A stretch of DNA of 64,000 nucleotides, taken from NCBI RefSeq assembly GCF_014640555.1, contig NZ_BMHE01000016.1:80642-144641 (forward strand), read 5' to 3'. The DNA is from Paenibacillus marchantiophytorum (lineage in GTDB: Bacteria; Bacillota; Bacilli; Paenibacillales; NBRC-103111). Position numbers and translations under genes: made by a program. Below are positions 1-7,454 of this stretch, piece by piece. Position 1 is the first letter of the stretch; each line of letters starts with the position of its first letter. The notes under the pieces were generated by a model. It saw only the letters and a list, made by a program, of their open reading frames with translations. It made no database searches and was not told the origin of the DNA.

Positions 1-619
1 TAATTATAGTAATTAAGTCACAAAGCTTTTCAGCGACCTCCAGAATATGTGTAGATAAAAAAATAGTGGCACCAGCTTGCTTTCTTTCTAGTATGATGTC
101 CTTTAAAACTTTAATTGATTGTGGATCAAGGCCGTCAGTTGGCTCATCAAGAATAAGTACTTTAGGTTTATGTATCAACGCTCCTAGTAAGGATGCTTTT
201 TTTTTCATTCCGTGAGAATAACTTTGAATGTAATTATCCGCTTTTTCAGTTAAGTCAAATTTTTCAAGAAGTTCACAAATCTCATCTTCAAGTTTAGATG
301 AGTTTTTTACTCCATATAAGTTTGCCATAAATCTTAAAAACTCTCTGCATGTTAGTTTCTCGTAGACATTAGCTTTATCTGCGGAATAACCAATAAGTTT
401 TTTTGCGTGCATAGGTTGAGTGTGTACGTCGAATCCATTGATTTTTATATATCCCGTATTCGGTCTAAGCATGCCAGTAACTAACTTAATTGTAGTTGTT
501 TTCCCTGCTCCATTCTTTCCGAGAAATCCCAAAATAGTACCACTCGGAACATTAAGCTTATCTATATCTACTACTTTAAATTTATCATATATTTTTGTAA
601 CTTTTTCTATTGTTAACAT
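1..619 (-). CDS. ABC transporter ATP-binding protein, 3' end beyond window
   Basis: The ATP-hydrolysing subunit of an ABC transporter, read from an ATG at 617-619 leftward to the window edge, about 206 codons with no stop. Visible motifs are a Walker A loop GKNGAGKTT near residue 34, the signature region YSHGMKKKA, Walker B with D-loop VLILDEPTDGLDP, and the switch histidine in LSTHILE. A GGTGGG ribosome binding site lies just upstream of the ATG. The class is the CcmA/NatA/BcrA type used by exporters and self-immunity pumps. It is transcribed in the same direction as the small hydrophobic peptide gene at 799-1035, with a hairpin between them, so it may be the immunity or export pump of that peptide. 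That link is inference. The permease would lie left of the window. Confidence 0.93.
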   Translation of the reverse strand, partial: MLTIEKVTKIYDKFKVVDIDKLNVPSGTILGFLGKNGAGKTTTIKLVTGMLRPNTGYIKINGFDVHTQPMHAKKLIGYSADKANVYEKLTCREFLRFMANLYGVKNSSKLEDEICELLEKFDLTEKADNYIQSYSHGMKKKASLLGALIHKPKVLILDEPTDGLDPQSIKVLKDIILERKQAGATIFLSTHILEVAEKLCDLITII

Positions 620-740
620 ATTAGATCGTCCCACCTATTATTTAAAATAATTAATTTAAACCTAGATTTTGCACTGTTTAATTCTTTCGGTTCAACAGCA
701 AACTTTAGGTATAATTTAGATTATACACTATAAAATGACA

Positions 741-780
741 AAAGAGCGAAAAATTCTTTTTTAGGAATTTCTCGCTCTTT
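741..780 (-). terminator. hairpin between bacteriocin-like gene and ABC ATPase
   Basis: Arms AAAGAGCGA (741-749) and TCGCTCTTT (772-780) extend inward to about 15 pairs around a T/A-rich loop, with an A/T-rich tail on both sides. It lies after the small peptide gene on the minus strand, where it could end most transcripts and let some read into the ABC gene. That would give high peptide and low pump expression, as in many bacteriocin operons (inference). Confidence 0.75.
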
Positions 781-798
781 CGTTTTTAAAAAATTGAT

Positions 799-1035
799 TT
801 AGTAACCGAAAAACGCCTTTAATTCGTCAGTTATCCAATTGATAAAATCAACAACATCGTTAAATAGAGCAAGTACTGTAGCGATTTTCAACCAATTATC
901 TTTTACCCATTGCACCCCTGCACTGCCATACTTCCAAATGACACTAAAGGCAGAAGTAATAAAACTGATGGCTTTTGAACCTGCACCTGAAATGAATCTA
1001 AGTAGTGCTGCTAATGCTGCAACCAATGCGCTCAC
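799..1035 (-). CDS. small hydrophobic bacteriocin-like peptide (candidate)
   Basis: A 78-codon gene starting at GTG (1033-1035), or a 75-codon gene if the TTG three codons later is used. The TTG is placed better behind the AAAAGGGTGA ribosome binding site. There is no signal peptide and no double-glycine leader. The product is rich in Ala, Ile, Val, Phe and Trp and looks like successive amphipathic helices: an N-terminal helix (ALVAALAALLRFI), a central WKYGSAGVQWVKDNW segment and an acidic-aromatic tail ending FFGY. Leaderless aureocin-A53-like and circular bacteriocins share this size, Trp/Lys-rich helical build and lack of an export leader. Residue-level homology is not evident by eye. An ABC ATPase follows on the same strand. 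It could instead be a small membrane or phenol-soluble-modulin-like peptide. Confidence 0.6.
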   Translation of the reverse strand: MSALVAALAALLRFISGAGSKAISFITSAFSVIWKYGSAGVQWVKDNWLKIATVLALFNDVVDFINWITDELKAFFGY

Positions 1036-1057
1036 CCTTTTCCATTTTTAGATTCAG

Positions 1058-1073
1058 TAATTGTGCACAATTA
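1058..1073. promoter_or_regulatory. 16-bp perfect palindrome upstream of bacteriocin-like gene
   Basis: TAATTGTGCACAATTA is a perfect inverted repeat centred about 30 bp upstream of the GTG start of the peptide gene, in an AT-rich intergenic stretch. Position and symmetry suit a repressor operator. A second short inverted repeat (CCCAA/TTGGG, 1083-1095) lies just beyond. No matching regulator gene is visible in the window. Confidence 0.45.
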
Positions 1074-1407
1074 GTTGAATATCCCAATTTTTGGGCATTG
1101 TCTCGACAAATGTAATTTTAATCCTATTTATAACTCAAGTAAAAGGTCGAAATCCGTAGATTTATCGGATATTTCAATAGTTTCCTTATTTTTCCTTTAA
1201 TTATCTTTGGTTTCCTTTAAATTTCATTTATTTCAAAATAATGTATTTTTTGTATATTAAGTGTTTGAACCTGATTCTGTGAGAAATATTATGAGTTCAT
1301 CTTATATAGTTCCAAATTCATGCTAGTATACGATCCTGAAATAATATAGCTGCTAAAAGTGTGATTATGGCATACTCACAATAGACATATTCCAACGGAG
1401 AGATACG
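1074..1407. other. AT-rich intergenic stretch, no gene seen
   Basis: A strongly AT-rich region between the bacteriocin-like gene and the transposase remnant. It has one small inverted repeat near 1083-1095 and no convincing reading frame on either strand. It probably carries the minus-strand promoter of the small peptide gene, but no clear -35/-10 pair was identified. Confidence 0.4.
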
Positions 1408-2215
1408 ATGCCATTTCAATCAAAAAAAGAGAAACTGATCCTTACTGTTGGCATGCTCCAGAAAATCAGCTAGGCACGAACAGAAGAAAACCGACTTGTT
1501 GAGAGCGCGCATGCTGCTTAGCTATGCAGATGGCCTGAGCATACCCCAGTTGGACCTGAGCGTTCTCTTTTGCCTGCCTGAAACTCATGGCCAATCATGT
1601 TCGAGAGAATGCATGTAAAGAGAGACATGATTGTTTGGTCCGATGTCATCAATCAGCGTATCCCGGCTACTAATGGCGCAAGAGTTGCAGCCCCTTTGTG
1701 ATGTATATTTGCCCTACGATGAAAGGACAGGCATTCAAGCGATCGAGAGTAAAGCGGACGATTTACCACCAGTAACTGGAAAACATCCGAAGAATGGCCA
1801 TGATCCTGAATATAAGCATCACGGCACACTATGTCATCTTGCAGGCATTGATTTAGTCACAGGTGAAGTTATTGGATCCGCAGAGGAACGTCACCGGAGC
1901 TGTGAGTTCTTCAATTTTCTAACTATAAGCCTGAATTGCGCATTCAGATTATCTTGGATAACCACTCCCACATATCTCCCAAAAAACGAATGATTACTTA
2001 GAGGACCTTCCAGATCGGTTTGATCTTACTTTTGCTCCCAAGCAAGGGTTTAGAGGAATGTCATTGATTCCTTCTTTGAAGAAATGACAAAACAAATGCT
2101 TCGCTATCTTAGGGTTAAATCGAAAGTAGAACTCAAACAATAGATTGAACTTTACCCCAAAGAAGTCAACGAGGATCCTGTAACTTTTCGCCAGAAATAC
2201 GGTTTGGAAGGGTAA
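1408..2215 (+). pseudogene. degenerate IS630-family transposase
   Basis: Remnant of a DDE transposase of the IS630/Tc1-mariner type, broken by several frameshifts and stops. An N-terminal helix-turn-helix piece reads ARMLLSYADGLSIPQL around 1507-1555 in one frame. The catalytic-core start is visible as YDERTGIQAIES (from about 1717) followed by YKHHGTLCHLAGIDLVTGEV. A further frame contains LDNHSHIS and FAPKQG (about 1955-2050), the usual second-aspartate region LDNHS.H and FTPKHGSWLN. The end reads LRYLRVKS and VNEDPVTFRQKYG (2098-2205), the typical IS630 C-terminus. Order and spacing match one decayed copy. No terminal inverted repeats or TA duplication were found. It cannot be functional and marks the region as accessory. 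Confidence 0.85.
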
Positions 2216-2958
2216 CTTACAGTTTCGTTATCTCCAGGATCAACTACTAGTTGCTTTCGCGTAATCCAACGATCACACCATACCCTTCTTGGCCCGGATG
2301 AGGAAAGATAGGATTGTAGCAGTCTCTGCCCAAGAGAGTAAGAGAGACAACAACCTCTATTAATAGTCGTCAAAAGACGATACATAGATATCCAATGTCA
2401 CTTAGGAAAGAACATCTATGGTAAGTTTAGCTATCGTAGCTTGCAGTTGGCGTGCGGGATCAGGTGTTTCTTCCAAAAGAATTGGTTGCTACTGAGGTGA
2501 TATGGGGCTGTATCTGGGTGCTGGAAAAGTGTGGGGCTGGATGGAACCCTCGAGTCTGCAAGTAGACCGGGAACACTTTGTCTTTGCGAAAGGTTTCGGT
2601 AGGGTCAAAGTCTAACTTGCTTTGGGAGTAAATGGTGCTGTCATCTTTTATCCATCGGATGCATCATTTCCTTTCATACACCTTTGAATTTTACTAACAG
2701 CATTCACCTATACAGGGGAAATCAAAAGTAGTTTATAGCCAATTCTCCCCTAATACTCCCTTTTTCGTTTCCGAATCCGATAACTCTACCACTGTTATTG
2801 AGAGGATAGTAGTTGCGATATTGTATAATGAATTCCTTGTCAAATAAATGTATGCTAAAGTGGTAATAAAAAATATTGCAAAGATCTCTTACACGAAAAC
2901 ACATCTTGTTATCGACAGTTATTGCCATGTAAGATGCGTCTTGGTATGGAGGATCCCT
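2216..2958. other. gene-free stretch after transposase remnant
   Basis: About 740 bases with only short reading frames lacking ribosome binding sites or recognisable motifs. It may be further decayed mobile-element DNA from the adjacent IS630 remnant, but nothing in it could be assigned. Confidence 0.4.
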
Positions 2959-3153
2959 ATGGACAAATATGAATACAAAACTTTAAAATTTGCAACAACA
3001 GGATTTTCTGGAGGGGACTTGGAGATTGGGAAATTCGATTTAGAGTTAAACAAATTGGGCGAGCTCGGATGGAGTTTAATTTCATGCTTCGATACTAACA
3101 TGATTCAAGGAGCTTCTAGATTGGTTATCGCTGTTTTTCAAAGGAAAATTTGA
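2959..3153 (+). CDS. DUF4177-type small protein
   Basis: A 64-residue protein starting at ATG 2959, chosen because GGAGG lies about 8 bases upstream. The frame stays open further upstream without a ribosome binding site. The sequence opens MDKYEYKTLKF, has the GELGWSLISCF centre and ends in a beta strand RLVIAVFQRK. This layout (YEYK..., LN.LG..GWELV..., ...FKRK) is that of DUF4177 proteins, small alpha/beta proteins of unknown function common in Firmicutes. It stands alone between the transposase remnant and a DUF72 gene. Family assignment is by motif reading only. Confidence 0.72.
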   Translation: MDKYEYKTLKFATTGFSGGDLEIGKFDLELNKLGELGWSLISCFDTNMIQGASRLVIAVFQRKI

Positions 3154-3214
3154 AATCAGGGTTCCATCATAGCTGCTCTTCATCTTCATAGTGGATTAAT
3201 GGTGGATAAGTAAG

Positions 3215-3256
3215 GCCGAGAGCCCATACGTGCCTGTTCCGGCATAGGCTTTCGGC
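3215..3256. terminator. inverted repeat after DUF4177 gene
   Basis: GCCGAGAGCC (3215-3224) pairs with GGCTTTCGGC (3247-3256) around a loop with a second small stem (GCC/GGC). There is no good T-run after it, so termination is uncertain. The rest of 3154-3492 holds nothing else recognisable. Confidence 0.35.
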
Positions 3257-3492
3257 GTCTGCTGTTTGGCCAACTCAATTGTGTATGACCCCAATACATT
3301 TATTACTATCCGAGTTTAGGAATTATAGCAGCAGGCTCCAACAAGGACCCAGACACGTTCTTTTTTAGGGACCGATGCTGTTTTTTTGTTAATGAGTTAA
3401 AGAATTGCATTTTGAACCCCTCCTTTGTCAAGATAGGAATTATATATCTTACTTTTCTGAGAAATAGATGAGATTTGGGAGGAGGATTCATT

Positions 3493-4326
3493 ATGATCAA
3501 CATCGGCCTATCCGGCTGGGGCGACCACGAACTAGGCGGCAGCAGAGGCAAGCTGCGTGAATACGGCGCTCATTATCCAATCGTGGAGCTAGATAGTTCA
3601 TTCTACGCGATACAGCCAGAACGCAACTATCTCAAATGGCTGCAAGAAACACCCGATAATTTCAGCTTCATTATTAAAGCCTACCAAGGCATGACCGGGC
3701 ATCTGCGGGGCGAGAGCCCTTTTGAAGGCGGGATCGATCAGATGTTTGAGGTGTTCATGCAGTCTATTCGGCCGGTTCAAGAAGCGGGCAAGCTCAAGGC
3801 TGTGCTGTTCCAGTACCCGCCTTGGTTCGATTGCACGAAGCCGAATGTGGCTGTTCTTCGCGACGCCAAAGCGAGAATGGGCGATGTTCCTTTAGCGCTC
3901 GAATTTAGACATCAGAGTTGGTTCACGGAAGATATGCGGGAGAAGACTCTGAGCTTTATGCGCAGTGAGGGCTGGATGCACAGCATCTGCGATGAGCCGC
4001 AGGCAGGGATTGGCTCGGTGCCGACCGTGCTTGAGGTGACGCATCCGGAGATGACGATGGTTCGTTTCCATGGCCGCAATGTCGGCGGCTGGGTGCAAAA
4101 TAGCGAGACGAATTGGCGTGAGGTCAGGTATTTGTATAACTACAATCAGCGGGAATTGCAGGAATGGAAGGGATGGCTGCTGGAGCTGCAAAAGCAAACG
4201 CGGGAGGTTTGTGTGATCTTCAATAACAATTCCGGAGGACATGCGGCTGGGAATGCGAAGGAACTCATGGAGATGCTGGGGGTTGATTACGAGGGCTTGG
4301 CGCCGAGGCAGCTGGATTTGTTTTGA
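3493..4326 (+). CDS. DUF72 family protein (YunF/YecE-like)
   Basis: A 277-residue cytosolic protein of the DUF72 family, predicted TIM-barrel proteins of unclear biochemical role. Visible hallmarks are the opening MINIGLSGWGDH, ELDSSFYAIQPER near residue 35, FSFIIKAYQGMTGH, LFQYPPWF near 115, LALEFRHQSWF near 140 and VRFHGRN near 195. The tail ends in APRQLDLF, a common DUF72 C-terminal signature (P.QLDLF). The ATG at 3493 follows a GGGAGGAGG ribosome binding site (3478-3486). An upstream in-frame TTG overlaps that site and is less likely. The gene is monocistronic and ends in a strong bidirectional terminator. Confidence 0.93.
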   Translation: MINIGLSGWGDHELGGSRGKLREYGAHYPIVELDSSFYAIQPERNYLKWLQETPDNFSFIIKAYQGMTGHLRGESPFEGGIDQMFEVFMQSIRPVQEAGKLKAVLFQYPPWFDCTKPNVAVLRDAKARMGDVPLALEFRHQSWFTEDMREKTLSFMRSEGWMHSICDEPQAGIGSVPTVLEVTHPEMTMVRFHGRNVGGWVQNSETNWREVRYLYNYNQRELQEWKGWLLELQKQTREVCVIFNNNSGGHAAGNAKELMEMLGVDYEGLAPRQLDLF

Positions 4327-4336
4327 TGAGTAGAAA

Positions 4337-4376
4337 TAGCCAAGAACCTTAAATTTAAGTTTAAGGTTCTTGGCTA
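4337..4376. terminator. strong bidirectional terminator
   Basis: TAGCCAAGAACCTTAAA (4337-4353) pairs perfectly with TTTAAGGTTCTTGGCTA (4360-4376), 17 pairs. It sits between the convergent DUF72 gene and the minus-strand ABC remnant and can serve both. Confidence 0.85.
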
Positions 4377-4392
4377 GACCAAACAAATTCAT

Positions 4393-5130
4393 TTATTTAA
4401 ACCAATCATCCCTACCCCCATCAAGCAAGGAAGCAGAAGTACTGCGAAACAAAAATTGATATGTTCCTTCCGTTTGAGGATTAATGATAAACTTTACCTT
4501 CGAGACTCCCTCTAGAGGCTTGCTTATAAATTCATTCATGTAAGTTTTCTCGCTAGTAGCTTTATCATAAAAGACACGTTTCCCTTTGGGATTCCAAATC
4601 TCAACCATTAAATCTCCGGATTGCAACTCGATCAGAAAATTGGTTTTTAAATGAAAGAAAAAAGTCCGGTCTACCGAGATACTTTTCTCTATTACTTTGA
4701 ATTGTCGTTGTTTTTGTCCTCCGGATAAATGCTTAACCTTGCTATGAAGAAGTTCTTCGATTCCTAGCTTGTTTAAATAATGCCGCGCTTTCTCCTTGCA
4801 TTCTCTTTTACTCATATTCAGTTCTATAAAAGGAAGCGTTACATTATCGTATACGCTATAGTTTGTAAGCAACGCATAGTGCTGAAAGATAAAACTCACA
4901 ACGCGATTTTGAATTTCGACAAGCTGTTTATCTTTTAAACCAACCGTAGATTTTCCTGGAATTTTGCATTCACCTTTTGTTGTTGTATCCATACAGCCCA
5001 TAATGTTAAGAAGTGTTGTTTTCCCTGAACCGGAAGGGCCTATGACAGCAACAAAATCATCAAGGGCCGTCAAGGAATTCTGGGAATTGCCGTATATCTT
5101 AGATACGTGGACAAGTTCAATTGCCGCCAT
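4393..5130 (-). pseudogene. chimeric, truncated MacB/bacteriocin-type ABC ATPase
   Basis: An open 245-codon frame whose first 142 residues are the N-terminal half of a MacB/LolD-like ABC ATPase: Walker A GPSGSGKTT at 31-39, Q-loop region FIFQHYALL and signature LSGGQKQR at 135-142. About ten residues are missing between LDD (25) and FVAVIG (26), where relatives have a beta strand. Right after the signature, where Walker B should follow, the protein switches to an unrelated beta-rich segment (residues 143-245) without ATPase motifs. It cannot be a working ATPase. The start has a GGAGGAG site and overlaps the stop of an upstream permease remnant (TAATG), showing the original operon. The type resembles ATPases of lactococcin-972-like or MacB immunity exporters. 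Confidence 0.8.
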
Positions 5131-5345
5131 TAGGCTTCTCCTCCTTGAATTAACGTGTATGGTGACCTTTTATAGATAAACCAGATCGGGTATATAACGG
5201 AAAATAAGGTAAGGCTTGAGGCAATAACAAGCAATTTAAAGACAATGCCAATACCAAATAATTCCAATATTGATGAATTGTAAATAGTACTCCATATGCT
5301 ATTAGAGTAATAATTCCAAATTCCCCCCACAATAGCACTAAGCAT
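5130..5345 (-). pseudogene. C-terminal remnant of ABC transporter permease
   Basis: A 71-codon stretch with two membrane segments (LELFGIGIVFKLLVIASSLTL and the region before YPIWFIYKRSPYTLIQGGEA). It ends in the basic K.SP...I..GE motif typical of FtsX/MacB-type permease C-termini. Its stop overlaps the start of the ATPase remnant, so both once formed a permease-ATPase unit. Nothing upstream restores a full permease, so only the tail survives. Confidence 0.65.
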
Positions 5346-5459
5346 AATGGACGAACACTTCGGTTATGATCGTTCTGGCTATACGAATGATGGATTCACC
5401 ATAAACTTTCCTTTCTCCAAATTCATAAAATCTGGCTCGGATGGAGGATAGACTAGAGG

Positions 5460-5771
5460 TTATAATTCCAAGGGGATTGTGTCAGTGGGGCCAAGCATGA
5501 AATCTGTTTTTGAAAAGGTGGTTCCTGAATCCAGTTTGATCTTCGTGCTATGGAACAAGGAATCATCTAAAAACACCATATAGGAGAGTTTCTCTTGTCC
5601 TCTTAGTACCGTGTTTTTATACAATTCCCGATTTTTCAAACCTAGCAAAAAAAATTGCGCAGTAGAAAAAGACCCGTGTCCGCTCACGTTATTCATATTA
5701 TCAATTTCTTGTTTGAGCTTGCTATAGCGCTCGGAGAATAATTGCGCGCTTATATTCCCCGTTTTGCCGTA
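5460..5771 (-). pseudogene. unrecognised gene fragment
   Basis: Open from just after a stop at 5772-5774 down to TAA at 5460, with an internal ATG at 5696 but no clear ribosome binding site. The translation is protein-like: KTGNISAQLFSERYSKLKQEI, then LGLKNRELYKN, then a beta-rich end with LDSGTTFSKTDFMLGP. It lies in the same orientation as the ABC remnants just downstream and probably belonged to the same decayed locus. I do not recognise the family. It may be an intact small gene with an unusual start, but the missing ribosome binding site and the neighbouring debris favour a fragment. Confidence 0.4.
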
Positions 5772-5811
5772 TCATTATTATTTTATTGTGGGGTCTTACT
5801 GTTCTTAAGGC

Positions 5812-5976
5812 TTAATCTCTTCTATATCCACTTTCAAAATTCTTCATATAACGATTATAAAATTCTTTGCCATTAGAATCATAGCCATCATGACTCTTGT
5901 TTACAAAATACCCCTTAACATCCCAATGGAGGGTGAGACCACCTTCTTCTACTCTATTATGGAAGGTAATGATACT
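5812..5976 (-). pseudogene. short gene remnant
   Basis: 54 codons open between a TGA at 5977-5979 and TAA at 5812-5814, with no usable start at its 5' end. The translation (FHNRVEEGGLTLHWDVKGY, then SHDGYDSNGKEFYNRYMKNF) has normal amino-acid composition for a folded domain. It aligns in direction with the 5460-5771 fragment and the ABC remnants. Function is unknown. It is recorded only as probable debris of the same locus. Confidence 0.3.
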
Positions 5977-6123
5977 TCAATCTGGTCATACTATTTCGAC
6001 GTAATATGACTTTATTCGATATGTTATATGAAAAATATGAATCTATAGCACTATTGGGAATAAATATAAATAAAGTTAATATATAGTAGTTGACTATTAG
6101 AGTTTTAGAGGAGGATAATTACT

Positions 6124-6702
6124 ATGAAAAAGTTAATTACACTATTACTAACTATTGCTATGATGGTAACATTTATTTTACCAGCAGCAGGAGCAACTAC
6201 GGATTCATCAACAAAAGACTTCCACGATCAGAAACTGGAAGCAGGATTGAAAGCATTAGAGGATGAGAAAAAGTCAGAGGATTCAGAAGATAAGAAGAAT
6301 TCAAATGAAAAAATTCAGCTCCGAAATCCGATTATCAAATTAATCCAATTGATTTTCACTCAAGCAACAAAAACTACTAGCGTTGTAGCTACTAGTAGAA
6401 GTGTTGCTACAACTATTACTTCACATGCTATTAAAGAGGCGCTTAAAGATGGTATTACAAATATTATGATTGACACAATTTTAGATGGGGTAAGTGCTTC
6501 AGGTGGGCCATTTAAAGTTGATAAATTTGATGATGCTTTAGGAGACTCAAGAGTTTTTTATGATTATGGTACTAAAACTGTAATAATACTAGCTAAGACT
6601 GACAATACCATTATTACAGTGTATAAAGATACATCCACTGATGGAGCTGCCAGTAGAATAAAAGCTGGCAGGTGGAAATTTGGATATTGGATGTTTGAAT
6701 AG
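6124..6702 (+). CDS. secreted protein of unknown function, possible toxin-like C-terminus
   Basis: A 192-residue protein with a clear Sec signal peptide (MKK, a hydrophobic core to about residue 20, then PAAGA and a likely cut near residue 24). A charged linker rich in Lys, Glu, Asp and Ser follows (about 30-65), then a Thr/Val/Ala-rich helical stretch (75-120) and a C-terminal domain from about 125 with beta-strand-like segments (TKTVIILAKTDNTIITVYK) ending RWKFGYWMFE. GAGGAGG precedes the ATG. The gene is AT-rich. A second gene follows 19 bases after its stop. A small secreted effector with a compact C-terminal domain and a cytosolic partner gene is the layout of toxin-immunity pairs, but no toxin family is recognised, so the role is inference. 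Confidence 0.75.
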   Translation: MKKLITLLLTIAMMVTFILPAAGATTDSSTKDFHDQKLEAGLKALEDEKKSEDSEDKKNSNEKIQLRNPIIKLIQLIFTQATKTTSVVATSRSVATTITSHAIKEALKDGITNIMIDTILDGVSASGGPFKVDKFDDALGDSRVFYDYGTKTVIILAKTDNTIITVYKDTSTDGAASRIKAGRWKFGYWMFE

Positions 6703-6721
6703 GAAAAGGTGGCAACCTAAA

Positions 6722-7144
6722 ATGGCTGTTGTTTATCTTAGAGGTCGTGAAAATACATCCGAAATTGATATTCATTTTGAGTTTTTGTACCATATTCCTG
6801 GAGAGTATGAGGGAAGTAGAATTCGTGTTACTTTCTACAGAAATAAACTAGTTGAAAGAACTATTGATATGGGCTGGACAAATATAGTTCTCTTTCGCTT
6901 TATTAATTTGATGAAAAATTTTCCATTAGAAAAACCAAATGGAAACTATCATCACTTCGAAAAACATCTTGAATTTCACTGGATTTATGAGTACAGTACT
7001 GATCTATACTTGCTGGTTCTTGAAGATCAAGGTATATTATTTCCGTTAAAAACTAGCAAAAGTGAGCTAGTAAAGTTTGGACATGCGCTTGAAAAGGCAG
7101 TAAAATTAGCTCCAAGTCTAGACAGTTTTACAAATCTTGAGTAA
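6722..7144 (+). CDS. cytosolic protein of unknown function, possible immunity partner
   Basis: A 140-residue soluble alpha/beta protein without signal peptide or membrane segment. The ATG at 6722 is preferred because AAAGGTGG lies about 10 bases upstream. The frame opens earlier but would overlap the preceding gene. The sequence has beta strands (SEIDIHFEFLYHI, SRIRVTFYRN), an aromatic stretch HLEFHWIYEY and a C-terminal helix with LVKFGHALEKAVK. It lies 19 bases behind the secreted protein gene and shares a terminator after 7144, so the two are very likely co-transcribed. Size, acidity and position resemble immunity proteins, but I recognise no specific family. Confidence 0.75.
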   Translation: MAVVYLRGRENTSEIDIHFEFLYHIPGEYEGSRIRVTFYRNKLVERTIDMGWTNIVLFRFINLMKNFPLEKPNGNYHHFEKHLEFHWIYEYSTDLYLLVLEDQGILFPLKTSKSELVKFGHALEKAVKLAPSLDSFTNLE

Positions 7145-7167
7145 AAGGTTTTTTCTAAATAAATACC

Positions 7168-7204
7168 AAACAGCCTTTTCGTGATAATTGCGAAAAGGCT
7201 GTTT
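7168..7204 (+). terminator. terminator of the secreted protein/partner operon
   Basis: AAACAGCCTTTTCG (7168-7181) pairs perfectly with CGAAAAGGCTGTTT (7191-7204), a 14-bp stem with a 9-base loop. It lies 24 bases after the last stop of the two-gene unit. Confidence 0.8.
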
Positions 7205-7454
7205 AGTGTAGCTGAAAGAAATGCCTCAAAACCGCTGCACCCGAATGTAATCTGCCGTAAATACATGCGATTGATTTATTTGTGTGCAATTTATGCGTAA
7301 ATATGAATGAAAATGCATTTTAACAAAATTTATTATCAATATAATTCAAAGAGTTCTTTTATTAAATGATCTATTTCAAGCAATATGTATTTGGGGGAAT
7401 TGGATCCAATGTAGAGTGTACTTACAATAAGTGAATTTCACACAAAGTTATAAC

